A stretch of 64,000 bases of DNA from an uncultured Bartonella sp. (GTDB lineage Bacteria > Pseudomonadota > Alphaproteobacteria > Rhizobiales > Rhizobiaceae): positions 1-64,000 of the forward strand of contig CALYQL010000005.1 in NCBI GenBank assembly GCA_945285915.1, read 5' to 3'. Positions 55,392 through 64,000 of the stretch are shown in pieces. Within the stretch, counting starts at the first letter, position 1. Every line of letters begins with the position of its first letter. The position numbers were made by a program, and so were the translations under genes. The notes beneath the pieces were generated by a model. That model had not been told where the DNA came from. It was given only the letters and a program-made list of their open reading frames with translations, and made no database searches.

Positions 55392-56219
55392 ATGAAGAAT
55401 ATAGCACAATTGCGCCACCTTGTTGCCCGCATGGAAGGAAAAATTATTTCGCCACTTGTTGCGCATAATGACTTGAACCGTGCAACAAAAGCATCGGCCC
55501 ATGCTGATGGGTCTTTTTGTTTTGGATATAAAGAACTTGATGATGCAACTGGCCCATTCTCGTCCTATGCCTTGCATGAAATTATGGCGGCGCCCACAGC
55601 AATGAATGTTGCAACGGGGTTTTCTCTTGGAATTTTGGCGCGAAGCCAGACGAAAAAGGGCTTTTTTATCTGGTTAGAAGATGAAAATGTAGCATTTGAA
55701 TATGGTATGCCCTATCCATCAGGAATAGCCGCTTTTGGTCTAGAACCCACACGATTTGTTTTTGTGCGCTGCAAATCTGCGGTTGATGTCTTGAAAGCAA
55801 GTGAGGATGCCCTTTCTGAAAAAGGTGTTGCCGGCGTGGTAATAAGTTTGTCAGGTTCTAGTAAGGCACTCGATTTTACTGCCACACGGCGCCTGCATCT
55901 ATTGGCAGAAAAGGCACATTGTCCAGCTATTCTTTTGCTTGCAAAAAAGGTTCTTAAAACAAGCAATGCCGCTACACGTTGGCAGATAGCGGCTGCACCG
56001 TCACAAAGCTTTGGAGCAAGGGCACCGGGTTTGGCAGCTTTTGACGTTACACTTTTGCGTAATAGAGCCGGAAATATCGGACATTGGTTGATGCAATGGG
56101 ATTTCAATGAGCAGATCTTCAAAGAACTTCAAATACAAAAAAACGCAAGAACGTCTTTATCTGGCACTCACTTTTCCTCGTCTGCCAATAGACCGTCTCA
56201 AAGTGGATTTGCCGCCTGA
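55392..56219 (+). CDS. imuA: Mutasome accessory protein ImuA
   Basis: RecA-like protein of the SOS mutasome that helps ImuB and DnaE2 carry out error-prone repair. The RecA-like core has HEIMAAPTAMNVATGF and GFFIWLEDE, but the P-loop is not canonical, as usual in ImuA. Length 275. The C-terminal 37 codons overlap imuB in another frame (56107-56219). A LexA box stands just upstream. Confidence 0.9.
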   Translation: MKNIAQLRHLVARMEGKIISPLVAHNDLNRATKASAHADGSFCFGYKELDDATGPFSSYALHEIMAAPTAMNVATGFSLGILARSQTKKGFFIWLEDENVAFEYGMPYPSGIAAFGLEPTRFVFVRCKSAVDVLKASEDALSEKGVAGVVISLSGSSKALDFTATRRLHLLAEKAHCPAILLLAKKVLKTSNAATRWQIAAAPSQSFGARAPGLAAFDVTLLRNRAGNIGHWLMQWDFNEQIFKELQIQKNARTSLSGTHFSSSANRPSQSGFAA

Positions 56220-57711
56220 GCAGGCACCCACTTTAGAAGAGCCTTTTGCAGTCATCGCGCGTGTTGCACATGGGTTAGAGCTTACTTGTGTCAATTCGGC
56301 AGCGGCGCGTGCTGGGCTTTATCCGGGGTTATCACTGGTTCATGCCCGCAGCCTTTGTGAAAGAATTGAAACGGCATATCAGGATGAAAATGCAGATCAA
56401 ACCTGTTTACAATATCTGGCAAGGAATAGTGAGCGTTTCACACCTCTTGTTGCCTATAGTCTTCCGCATGGTTTGATGCTTGATGTAACCGGTTGCGACC
56501 ATCTTTTTGGTGGGCCAAAAACAATGTTGCAGAACGTGACTTCTTATTTTCAGCGGCTTGGTTTTGAAACCTTGTCGGCATTGAGTCCCAATCCGGCAGC
56601 AGCGCGTGCTTTTGCCCGTTTTGGGGTCAATCGTTTTGTTACAGAACAAGAACTTGTTTTTGAATTGGATAGGCTAAAACTTCCGGCACTTGAAGCAATG
56701 CCTGCAAGCCAAATGGGACTAAGACGCGCTGGTTTTAATAATTTGCACGATGTCAGACATGTGCCGGCCAAGGCCTTAGCCGCTAGATTTGGCGCAGTTT
56801 TGCCAGCACGTCTCGATGCTCTTTATGGCAAAAGGAATGAGCCTCTTTCTTTCATTAATCCTCTTCCATCGCTTTATCAGAATTTACGTCTTGAAGAGCC
56901 CATTATTGATCAAGTCATGATTGAAAATCAGTTTGTAAAATTGGCACAATCTTTTTTCAAACGTCTTGAAAAACTTGGTTTGGGGAGTCTCTTGTTACAA
57001 GTGGGCTTATTCCGCGTTGATGGGCATATTGAAAAACTTGTTATTGAAACTGGACAACCTTTAAATGATCCAATTATTTTTCAACGCTTATTAAAAGAAC
57101 GGCTTCAAAATCTTGCGACACCACTTGATGCCGGTTACGGTTTTGACACATTAACCTTGGCTGTTAGTCGTTGTATACCACTTAATCCTATTCAAACCGG
57201 ACTGATAGATGATGGTGATAAACCACATATCGAGCAGCTGGTTGATCGTTTATCAACCCGCCTTGGAGCCAATCATATTCTGGTGGCTCAAAGTAAAGAA
57301 AGCCATTTGCCAGAAGTTGCCGCCTTTTGGGGGGTGGCGCAACACAATATGCCTCAAATATCTCCAAATACTGCGGCAAAAACAATATCTGCTGGGCTCA
57401 TTGCGCAAGGATTGGTTCCCCTTGGAAAAAATCCGCCAGAACGTCCATTGCGACTTTTCTGTCCACCGCAACCGATTGATGTCATTGCAGCATTGCCAGA
57501 TGACCCACCTGCGTCTTTTCGTTGGCGGCGCATTGTTCATAAAGTTCGCCTTGCAGAAGGGCCTGAAAGAATAAGTGCGGAATGGTGGAAAAATTCAGGT
57601 GGTGATCGGGATTATTACCGCGTAGAGGACGAAAATGGTCAACGTTTCTGGATATTTCGTCATGGACCATACACAAATCTGAAATGGTTTTTGCATGGTT
57701 TGTTTGCATGA
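56107..57711 (+). CDS. imuB: Y-family polymerase-like protein ImuB
   Basis: Catalytically inactive DinB relative that links ImuA, DnaE2 and the sliding clamp. The N-terminus LYLALTFPRLPIDRL is the family start and lies inside the imuA reading frame, so the 113-base overlap is real. LDVTGCDHLFGG (128-139) replaces the acidic catalytic residues of true Y-family polymerases. The C-terminus DRDYYRVEDENG...WFLHGLFA is complete. Length 534. The stop codon lies within a 24-bp tandem duplication. Confidence 0.95.
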   Translation: MSRSSKNFKYKKTQERLYLALTFPRLPIDRLKVDLPPEQAPTLEEPFAVIARVAHGLELTCVNSAAARAGLYPGLSLVHARSLCERIETAYQDENADQTCLQYLARNSERFTPLVAYSLPHGLMLDVTGCDHLFGGPKTMLQNVTSYFQRLGFETLSALSPNPAAARAFARFGVNRFVTEQELVFELDRLKLPALEAMPASQMGLRRAGFNNLHDVRHVPAKALAARFGAVLPARLDALYGKRNEPLSFINPLPSLYQNLRLEEPIIDQVMIENQFVKLAQSFFKRLEKLGLGSLLLQVGLFRVDGHIEKLVIETGQPLNDPIIFQRLLKERLQNLATPLDAGYGFDTLTLAVSRCIPLNPIQTGLIDDGDKPHIEQLVDRLSTRLGANHILVAQSKESHLPEVAAFWGVAQHNMPQISPNTAAKTISAGLIAQGLVPLGKNPPERPLRLFCPPQPIDVIAALPDDPPASFRWRRIVHKVRLAEGPERISAEWWKNSGGDRDYYRVEDENGQRFWIFRHGPYTNLKWFLHGLFA

Positions 57712-57736
57712 ATTTTGCATGGTTCATTTGCACAAA
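57689..57736. repeat. 24-bp tandem duplication spanning the imuB stop codon
   Basis: Units 57689-57712 and 57713-57736 share TTTTGCATGGTT and a following TTTGCA, with four changes. The first unit encodes the end of ImuB and its TGA; the second is in the spacer before dnaE2. Confidence 0.85.
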
Positions 57737-57850
57737 ATGACACGACCCAAAACATTATGCCCCGCAATAAAAACACGGATCATAAGCCCAAGATATGCAT
57801 CAGTGGTGATTGGGCGCTTATCTGAATTGTTATAGAACGGCTTGTCCATT

Positions 57851-60800
57851 ATGTTTGCTTTATCCGTTAGAAGCAATTTTTCGTTTTTGAAAGGCGCTTC
57901 GCACCCTGAAGAACTTGTCGAACGCGCAGCAAAGCTTGGTTATGCTGGTATTGGACTTGCAGATGAAAACACATTGGCAGGTGTGGTTCGCGGTTTTGCA
58001 ATGGCGCGAGAAATTATCAAGCAGCAAAAAACATTCCGTTATCTTGTTGGTTGTCGGTTGGTTTTTAGTGATGGAACACCTGATCTGATTGTGTATCCGC
58101 GTGATAGGGCAGCTTACGGAATGTTGTGCCGAATGTTGAGCGAAGGAAAAACAACAGCGGGTGAAAAAGGTGCCTGTGTATTAAAATTCAGTGATTTTCT
58201 ATTTCGGGCACGGGGTTTCCAGATCATTGTCACGATTGGGCAAAATACCGAAGCTGTGTTGCAGCAATTACAAACTTTTGCCAAAGGCCAAATATGGCTA
58301 GCTTTACCAATGGATTATTCTGGTAAAGACGCACGCCGCGCAGAAAAATTGGCCGATATTGCAAAAGCCTGTGATATTGGTCTTATTGCAGCAGGCGATA
58401 TTCTTTACCATAGCAAGAAAAGAAAAGTGTTGCAGGATGTATTAACCTGCATTCGCCTTCATAAAACCATCGAAACAGCAGGTTTTGCCTTAGAAGCGAA
58501 TGGCGAAAAATATTTAAAACCCATTCAAGAAATAAAACGCCTATATCATCATTACCCCGATGCATTATTGGCTCATAAAGCTTTTACAGACCCCATTACC
58601 TTTTCATTGGATGATCTTTCTTATTCATATCCTAAAGAACCTGTGCCGGAAGGAAAGACACCCCAGTCTTACTTGGAAGAATTATCATGGGCAGGAATGG
58701 TAGAACGGTTTTCACCATCAGCTTACGATACGATAAAACCACTTTTGCAAAAGGAATTGGCACTTATCAAGAAGCTTGATTACGCGCCCTATTTCTTGAC
58801 GGTTTATGATATTGTGCGTTTTGCAAAAGAGCAGAAAATTTTATGTCAGGGGCGCGGCTCTGCAGCAAATTCGGCGGTTTGTTATTGTTTGGGAATAACA
58901 AATGTCAACCCTGAGAAGATAGAGCTTCTCTTTGAAAGATTTATTTCGGAAGAACGCAAAGAGCCCCCCGATATTGACGTTGATTTTGAACATGAACGGC
59001 GTGAAGAGGTTATGCAATATATTTACCGCCGTTATGGTCGTAAGCATGCTGCTATTGTTGCCACTGTCATTCGCTATCGCTCACGCAGTGCAATACGGGA
59101 TGTTGGCAAAGCATTAGGTCTTAGTGAAGATATTACCGGTGCTATTGCCGGCACTGTGTGGGGAACGTCCGGCAAGGGCATAAGCGACGAGCAAATCAGA
59201 CAAGCAGGACTTGACCCTAAAAATCCCATGATTGGTTTGACCGTGCATTTGGCACAGGAAATTCTGGGGTTTCCACGCCATTTATCCCAACATGTTGGTG
59301 GTTTTATCCTTACACAAAGTCGACTTGATGAAACAGTGCCGATTGGGCCTGCTGCTATGCAGGGGCGCAGTTTTATAGAATGGGATAAGGATGATATTGA
59401 TAGTGTCAAATTGATGAAAGTGGATGTTTTGTCTCTTGGTATGTTGACATGTATCCGTAAAGCCTTTGACCTGTTAAAAAAACATAAGGCCATCAACTAT
59501 GGCCTGCATGATGTGCCAACAGACGATAAAAAAGTCTATGAAATGCTGTCAAACGGCGATTCCATAGGTGTTTTTCAAGTAGAAAGTCGGGCACAAATGA
59601 ATATGCTGCCACGACTAAAACCAAAAGAATTTTATGATCTGGTTATCGAGGTTGCCATTGTCCGCCCAGGACCGATACAGGGGGATATGGTTCACCCCTA
59701 TTTACGTCGGCGCAATCATGAAGAAGAAACGATTTATCCGTCGCCTTCACCGGAATATGGCCCACCAGATGAATTGAAACGCGTTTTAGGAAAAACGCTA
59801 GGTGTGCCGCTGTTTCAAGAACAGGCAATGCGTATTGCTATTGACGCGGCTAAATTCACACCGGATGAAGCCAATCTTCTGCGGCGCGCTATGGCTACGT
59901 TTCGGCGTGTGGGCACAATTCATACAATGCGCACCAAAATGATAGAGGGAATGGTAAAACGCGGCTATGAGCGGCATTTTGCTGAAAACTGTTTTAAACA
60001 GATTGAAGGTTTCGGCGAATATGGTTTTCCAGAAAGCCATGCTGCAAGTTTTGCCCATTTGGTTTATGTTTCGGCATGGCTGAAATGCCTTCACCCTGAA
60101 GTCTTTGCTACGGCATTATTGAATTCCCAGCCCATGGGATTTTATGCACCGGCACAAATTGTGCAAGATGTTCGCAATCATGGTGTCACGGTTTTACCCG
60201 CTGATGTGAATATGAGTGGTTATGACCATTGTTTGGAAAAAGCCAACCAACATTTGGCTTTACGCCTAGGGTTTCGCCAAATTAACGGTTTTTCAAAAGA
60301 CTGGAGCGAGAAAATTGTAGAAACACGCATGGATGGGAGTTTTGCATCAATCGAAGATTTGCACAGAAGGGTTGCATTGCCGCAGCGTGCTTTCCAGCTT
60401 TTAGCCGATGCTGATTGTTTTCGTAGCCTCAATATAGAACGTCGTACGGCTTTATGGGCGGTACGGCGGCTACCCAATACCGAAACTTTGCCATTATTTG
60501 CCGCAGCGCAACAAACAGAACTTGCCGAAGAAGAACAGTTGGTTCTACCCACTATGAAAGCGAGTGAACATGTTATTCATGATTATGAAACAACACGCTT
60601 ATCATTAAAAGCACACCCAATGAGTTTTTTACGCAAAACGTTAAAAATACGCGGTGTTCTAACTTGCCGTGATGCAATGGATGTGGCAGGGGGTGCCACT
60701 GTTACAATAGCCGGTATAATAACGGTGCGCCAAAAACCGGGTAGTGCCAAAGGTGTAGTCTTTTTAACAATGGAAGATGAAAGCGGCATTGCCAATATAG

Positions 60801-61051
60801 TTGTTTGGCCAAAAATTATGGAAAGGTTTCGCCGTGAGGTAATGGGCGGAAAATTATTGTCCATCACTGGAAAAGTCCAGCGAGATACTTCTGGTGTTAC
60901 ACATCTTGTTGCCAATTCTATAGAAGATAAAAGTTATGATCTTATTGCATTAAGCGATATTCCAGAGCAATTTTCAAAAATAGAAAATGTGCCTGTTGCA
61001 CGTCATCCGCGCCAATTTCGTGCTTTGCCTAAATCGCGTGATTTCCACTAG
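57851..61051 (+). CDS. dnaE2: Error-prone DNA polymerase DnaE2 (ImuC)
   Basis: C-family polymerase that performs damage-induced mutagenesis. The N-terminal PHP domain (SNFSFLKGASHPEELVERA) covers about 1-280, the catalytic aspartates lie in PPDIDVDFEHERREEV (about 377-392), followed by the finger domain, the helix-hairpin-helix region and an OB fold near 950-1040 (VTIAGIITVRQKPG). I start at the ATG at 57851; a TTG three codons upstream is also in frame. The ribosome site is weak, so translation may depend on imuB. Length 1066. Confidence 0.96.
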   Translation: MFALSVRSNFSFLKGASHPEELVERAAKLGYAGIGLADENTLAGVVRGFAMAREIIKQQKTFRYLVGCRLVFSDGTPDLIVYPRDRAAYGMLCRMLSEGKTTAGEKGACVLKFSDFLFRARGFQIIVTIGQNTEAVLQQLQTFAKGQIWLALPMDYSGKDARRAEKLADIAKACDIGLIAAGDILYHSKKRKVLQDVLTCIRLHKTIETAGFALEANGEKYLKPIQEIKRLYHHYPDALLAHKAFTDPITFSLDDLSYSYPKEPVPEGKTPQSYLEELSWAGMVERFSPSAYDTIKPLLQKELALIKKLDYAPYFLTVYDIVRFAKEQKILCQGRGSAANSAVCYCLGITNVNPEKIELLFERFISEERKEPPDIDVDFEHERREEVMQYIYRRYGRKHAAIVATVIRYRSRSAIRDVGKALGLSEDITGAIAGTVWGTSGKGISDEQIRQAGLDPKNPMIGLTVHLAQEILGFPRHLSQHVGGFILTQSRLDETVPIGPAAMQGRSFIEWDKDDIDSVKLMKVDVLSLGMLTCIRKAFDLLKKHKAINYGLHDVPTDDKKVYEMLSNGDSIGVFQVESRAQMNMLPRLKPKEFYDLVIEVAIVRPGPIQGDMVHPYLRRRNHEEETIYPSPSPEYGPPDELKRVLGKTLGVPLFQEQAMRIAIDAAKFTPDEANLLRRAMATFRRVGTIHTMRTKMIEGMVKRGYERHFAENCFKQIEGFGEYGFPESHAASFAHLVYVSAWLKCLHPEVFATALLNSQPMGFYAPAQIVQDVRNHGVTVLPADVNMSGYDHCLEKANQHLALRLGFRQINGFSKDWSEKIVETRMDGSFASIEDLHRRVALPQRAFQLLADADCFRSLNIERRTALWAVRRLPNTETLPLFAAAQQTELAEEEQLVLPTMKASEHVIHDYETTRLSLKAHPMSFLRKTLKIRGVLTCRDAMDVAGGATVTIAGIITVRQKPGSAKGVVFLTMEDESGIANIVVWPKIMERFRREVMGGKLLSITGKVQRDTSGVTHLVANSIEDKSYDLIALSDIPEQFSKIENVPVARHPRQFRALPKSRDFH

Positions 61052-61349
61052 GCTATGCGTGTTTTTCATTAAGGTTGTTGAAACAAAATTTACCGCCCAT
61101 CAAATGACGGTTGTTGAGAAAAATGTTTTATATGTACAAATGCCGATGCATGAAAAACAACCTATCAATTGCCCATGCTGATGGTGATATGCGTTGCTTA
61201 GTTTCGCCGTCTGCTATCTATCGATGATGTTAAAGTTTCGAGACATATTAAAATCCTTGGATTTGTAAGGTTCAATACGTTCAAAAGTTTAGACCAATAT
61301 CAAATGGACACGTGCAAAACATTGCTAAATTTACGCAAAGCCAACAAGC
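61052..61349. other. Spacer between convergent dnaE2 and yifB
   Basis: About 300 bp with no gene or clear terminator. An inverted repeat GCCGTT/AACGGC (61350-61369) overlaps the yifB stop codon. Confidence 0.45.
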
Positions 61350-61357
61350 GCCGTTAT

Positions 61358-62890
61358 TTACGCAACGGCAACAAGGCGTTCATTTCCTAAACGATAGGAA
61401 ATAGCTTCAGCAAGATGGTGTCGATTTAAACGTTTTGCACCAGCAAGATCGGCAATCGTGCGAGCCACTTTAAGCACTCTATGATAAGCACGTGCGGAAA
61501 GGCGCATTTTTTCACTAACGTCACGCAACAATGCTGTCGCGCCAGCGTCGCAAATGGCTATTTGTTCAATAATATTTGCTGGACACTCACCATTGGTGCG
61601 AATGTTTGGTAACCCCAAAGCACAAAACCGGTTTGATTGTATCAAACGTGCTTTGGCAACTCTTGCAGCAACAACATGGCTTGGCTCAGCTTTTGCTGGT
61701 TTCATCAAATCCAGCGCTGATAAAGCCGGCACATCAATGCGCAAATCAATACGATCAAGCAAAGGACCGGAAATGCGTGCCTGATAATCAGCCTGACAAC
61801 GTGGTCCTTTGGCACAGACATGCCCTGGTTCACCTGCCATACCACAACGACATGGGTTCATTGCCGCAACCAATTGGATATGTGCTGGATAGCTGACATG
61901 ATGGTTGGCACGGGCAACAACACATTCGCCACTTTCCAAGGGTTGTCGTAATGAGTCGAGAACCTGTGGCGAAAATTCGGGAAATTCATCCAAAAACAAT
62001 ACGCCATTATGCGCCAATGAAACTTCGCCTGGGCGTGCCCTCAAACCACCACCAACCATGGCAGCCATGGAAGCGGAATGGTGCGGCGCACGAAATGGGC
62101 GATGCACTGAAACGGAGCCATTTGTCGTTTCGCCGGCAATAGAAGCAATTAAGGCCACATCGAGCAATTCACGCGCATCCAACGGTGGCAAAATAGATGG
62201 TAGCCGTTGTGCCAGCATAGATTTGCCAGCCCCCGGTGGGCCAACAAAAAGCAGGTTATGGCAGCCGGCCGCTGCAACTTCCAATGCGCGTTTTGCTACT
62301 TCCTGTCCCTTTATATCGGCAAGATCAGGCAAATTGTCTTGAATGACATATTGGCGGGGCGTTGGTCGTGATAATATTTGTGTGCCTTTAAAATGGTTGA
62401 CCAAAGCCAGTAGATTGGAGGGCGCTAGAATTTCAATATCCGTTCCTGCCCAAGCGGCTTCAGGACCGCATTTTTCTGGACAAATCAACCCCTTATCCAA
62501 AGCAACAGCTGCCATTGCCGCCGGAAGCACACCATTGACTGCGGCAATTGAACCATCAAGCGATAATTCGCCGAGAATAATATAGTCTTGCCCCACGTCT
62601 TCTGGCAGAAGTCCCATCGCAACCATAAGACCAACAGCAATTGGCAAATCATAATGGGAGCCTTCCTTAGGCAAATCTGCTGGTGCAAGGTTAACCGTGA
62701 CACGCTTGACGGGCATAGAAAGGCCACAAGCATGAAGGGCAGCTTGTACCCGCTCACGGCTTTCGGCCACCGCTTTATCGGCAAGACCAACAATCGACAT
62801 TCCCATTTTACCAGGTGCAATCATAACTTGCACATCAACCGGTAAAGCTTCAATCCCGTTAAAGGCAACGGTTGTAACCCGCGCTACCAT
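61358..62890 (-). CDS. YifB/ComM-family Mg-chelatase-like AAA+ ATPase
   Basis: Hexameric helicase-type ATPase related to ComM, which promotes branch migration during transformation. The Lon-protease-like N-terminal fold (1-165) includes GLADKAVAESRERV and PKEGSHYDLPIA. The AAA+ domain begins near 190, with Walker A GPPGAGKSM (217-225) and Walker B VLFLDEFPEF; the Cys cluster NPCRCG...GPRCQ follows, and the C-terminal domain has SARAYHRVLKVARTIADL. The start at 62890 follows GGGGGACAG; the frame runs 23 codons further upstream. Length 510. A LexA box lies 63 bp before the start. Confidence 0.94.
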   Translation of the reverse strand: MVARVTTVAFNGIEALPVDVQVMIAPGKMGMSIVGLADKAVAESRERVQAALHACGLSMPVKRVTVNLAPADLPKEGSHYDLPIAVGLMVAMGLLPEDVGQDYIILGELSLDGSIAAVNGVLPAAMAAVALDKGLICPEKCGPEAAWAGTDIEILAPSNLLALVNHFKGTQILSRPTPRQYVIQDNLPDLADIKGQEVAKRALEVAAAGCHNLLFVGPPGAGKSMLAQRLPSILPPLDARELLDVALIASIAGETTNGSVSVHRPFRAPHHSASMAAMVGGGLRARPGEVSLAHNGVLFLDEFPEFSPQVLDSLRQPLESGECVVARANHHVSYPAHIQLVAAMNPCRCGMAGEPGHVCAKGPRCQADYQARISGPLLDRIDLRIDVPALSALDLMKPAKAEPSHVVAARVAKARLIQSNRFCALGLPNIRTNGECPANIIEQIAICDAGATALLRDVSEKMRLSARAYHRVLKVARTIADLAGAKRLNRHHLAEAISYRLGNERLVAVA

Positions 62891-62953
62891 ATCTCTGTCC
62901 CCCGTTAAAATATTGCTTGATAAGAGACAATCATGGATTTTGAAAAAAATCAA

Positions 62954-62968
62954 GAACAATACAAGAAC
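62954..62968 (-). promoter_or_regulatory. LexA (SOS) box upstream of the YifB/ComM gene
   Basis: GAAC-AATACAA-GAAC, again a perfect GAAC-N7-GAAC, 63 bp upstream of the yifB start. It differs from the imuA box only within the spacer. The divergent tamA-like start is 269 bp away on the other side, so yifB is the likelier target. Confidence 0.78.
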
Positions 62969-63237
62969 ATATAATTTATAAATTTCAATTATTCATTGTT
63001 GAAAATTTTTCAAACTTAACACTTCTTTGACGAAGATAGAGCAAATTTACTACTCTATGTATATTATTCGATATGTAGTTATGGTAATGAGGATAAAAAA
63101 GCTTGGCAGTCAAAATAAACGCTATTCTGAAAAGGGAACGGGTGCTTTCTAATCACTTTGATGACTAACAGTGCATCGGGCTTTTATCAGAAAAAACTGA
63201 CGAGTTGAGAAACGGGAACAGTGCAAGAGTAACGGGT
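62969..63237. other. Divergent spacer between yifB and the tamA-like gene
   Basis: AT-rich promoter region for both genes. No open frame is supported. The last 70 bases are in frame with the tamA-like gene (open from 63169), so its true start could lie further left. Confidence 0.5.
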
Positions 63238-64000
63238 TTGATAGTTTTACGGGGAAAATCGCTATTAAAAAAAGGAAGTGCTGTAATAGCTCTTCTTAGC
63301 GGCTTTGCTTTGACTATTTCTGTTCCGCAAACTGCTATGGCGTTTGATCTTTTTGGTGTGCATTTATGGGGCAAGAAAAAACAGGACGATGCGAAAGATG
63401 TCATCGGTGTGCCCAAATATTATACTGTAGATGTTGTGGCAGCACCCGGTGCCGAAAAGGCTGGCGTTAAACTTGCAAAATCTGCATCCTCATTGGTAGG
63501 AGACCATAAAAAGCCGGCTTCAGGGTCTGCTGGTCTCTTGGCAAAGGCTCGTGGTGATTACCGTAAAATTCTGGCCGCCCTTTACGCGCAAGGTCATTAT
63601 GGCGGCACAATCAGCATCACGGTCAATGGTCAGGAAGCAGCCAATATTCGCCCCGATGCCGAATTGCCAGAAAAATCAGAGATTGTTATTACAATCGATC
63701 AAGGGCCTGAATATCATTTTGGTCAAGCAAATATAAACACGCTTGCGCCACCGACAGATGACAAAAAAGATAAAGTGCCATTGCCACAAGATTCGGGCTA
63801 TGCAACCGGTGATGTTGCAAAATCAGGTGCTGTATTCAAGGCAGAACAGCTTGCAGTCGAAGGTTGGCGTCAGCAGGGTTATGCAAAAGCCTCCGTTAAG
63901 GGGCATGATGTTGTTGCCGATCATGCAGCCCATATTGTTGATTCGAATATTCAGATTGATCCAGGTAGAAAAGCCACTTTTGGCCAATTAACCGTAAAAA
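63238..64000 (+). CDS. tamA: TamA/BamA-family outer-membrane assembly protein, 5' part
   Basis: The open frame runs off the right edge. A signal peptide (IVLRGKSLLKKG, hydrophobic core, cut after TAMA) is followed by a Lys-rich spacer and POTRA-like beta-alpha units: YRKILAALYAQGHYGGTISIT, spread over about residues 100-120, and AVEGWRQQGYAKASV near 215. This matches TamA, the BamA paralogue that works with TamB in inserting outer-membrane proteins. No ATG exists in frame before the signal peptide; a TTG at 63238 fits best, with TTG at 63205 as alternative. The barrel is outside the window. Confidence 0.75.
   Translation, partial: MIVLRGKSLLKKGSAVIALLSGFALTISVPQTAMAFDLFGVHLWGKKKQDDAKDVIGVPKYYTVDVVAAPGAEKAGVKLAKSASSLVGDHKKPASGSAGLLAKARGDYRKILAALYAQGHYGGTISITVNGQEAANIRPDAELPEKSEIVITIDQGPEYHFGQANINTLAPPTDDKKDKVPLPQDSGYATGDVAKSGAVFKAEQLAVEGWRQQGYAKASVKGHDVVADHAAHIVDSNIQIDPGRKATFGQLTVK

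Overview
The window reads as chromosomal DNA of an alphaproteobacterium of the order Hyphomicrobiales (Rhizobiales), probably near Bartonellaceae/Brucellaceae. Pointers are an IalB-type invasion protein beside rlmN, an ATT-initiated infC, the hisBHAFE-coaA and hslVU neighbourhoods, ihfB-lapA, lptC-lptA-lptB followed by rpoN, hpf and ptsN, an imuA-imuB-dnaE2 mutasome cassette, LexA boxes of the form GAAC-N7-GAAC, and an RpoH-type promoter before dnaK. Genes look moderately low in GC and spacers are AT-rich. An insect-gut lineage such as the Bartonella apis group would fit, but that is inference. I see no rRNA, tRNA, CRISPR, insertion sequence or prophage.

Layout. 1-1000: a 16-bp tandem repeat at the left edge and a small secreted repeat protein. 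1-5 kb: dnaK, dnaJ. 5-10 kb: dapE, then an MHS-type transporter with two tandem M20D amidohydrolases. 10-15.7 kb: lipid-anchored L,D-transpeptidase, TenA thiaminase, a YgjP-like metalloprotease, an alpha/beta hydrolase and infC. 16-22.5 kb: amino-acid permease, secreted protein, ABC exporter, alcohol dehydrogenase. 22.6-26 kb: a second MHS module (LysR regulator, transporter, aspartoacylase-like hydrolase). 26-32.3 kb: a long leftward operon hisB-hisH-hisA-hisF-hisE-coaA-aminopeptidase-NlpC/P60. 32.5-35.7 kb: asparaginase, hslV, hslU. 35.8-40.3 kb: a YeiH-type membrane protein and three tandem periplasmic cyclohexadienyl-dehydratase-like (PheC-like) proteins. 40.4-44.8 kb: OlsB-like acyltransferase, lspA, two RNA methyltransferases, lapA, ihfB. 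45-52.2 kb: lptC, lptA, lptB, rpoN, hpf, ptsN and a membrane protein. 52.3-55.2 kb: membrane protein, rlmN, ialB, DUF1232 protein. 55.4-63 kb: imuA-imuB-dnaE2 facing a YifB/ComM-type ATPase, both units carrying a LexA box. The right edge holds the start of a TamA/BamA-family gene.

Themes. (1) Amino-acid acquisition: two unrelated N-acyl-hydrolase classes each beside an MHS symporter, an asparaginase, an M17 aminopeptidase, a cationic amino-acid permease and the PheC-like triplet suggest a peptide- and amino-acid-rich habitat. (2) Envelope assembly: Lpt proteins, LspA, LapA, TamA, L,D-transpeptidase, NlpC/P60 and an ornithine-lipid-type acyltransferase. (3) DNA damage: the mutasome and YifB form two convergent units that look LexA-controlled.

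Most notable signals. Only one of the three PheC-like paralogues keeps the glutamate I believe to be catalytic. Intergenic spacers are repeatedly built from independent, mostly decayed, short tandem duplications of different period (6, 13, 16, 17, 18, 19, 22, 23, 24 and 44 bp), which explains some unusually long spacers such as lptB-rpoN. A new LexA box lies before yifB.
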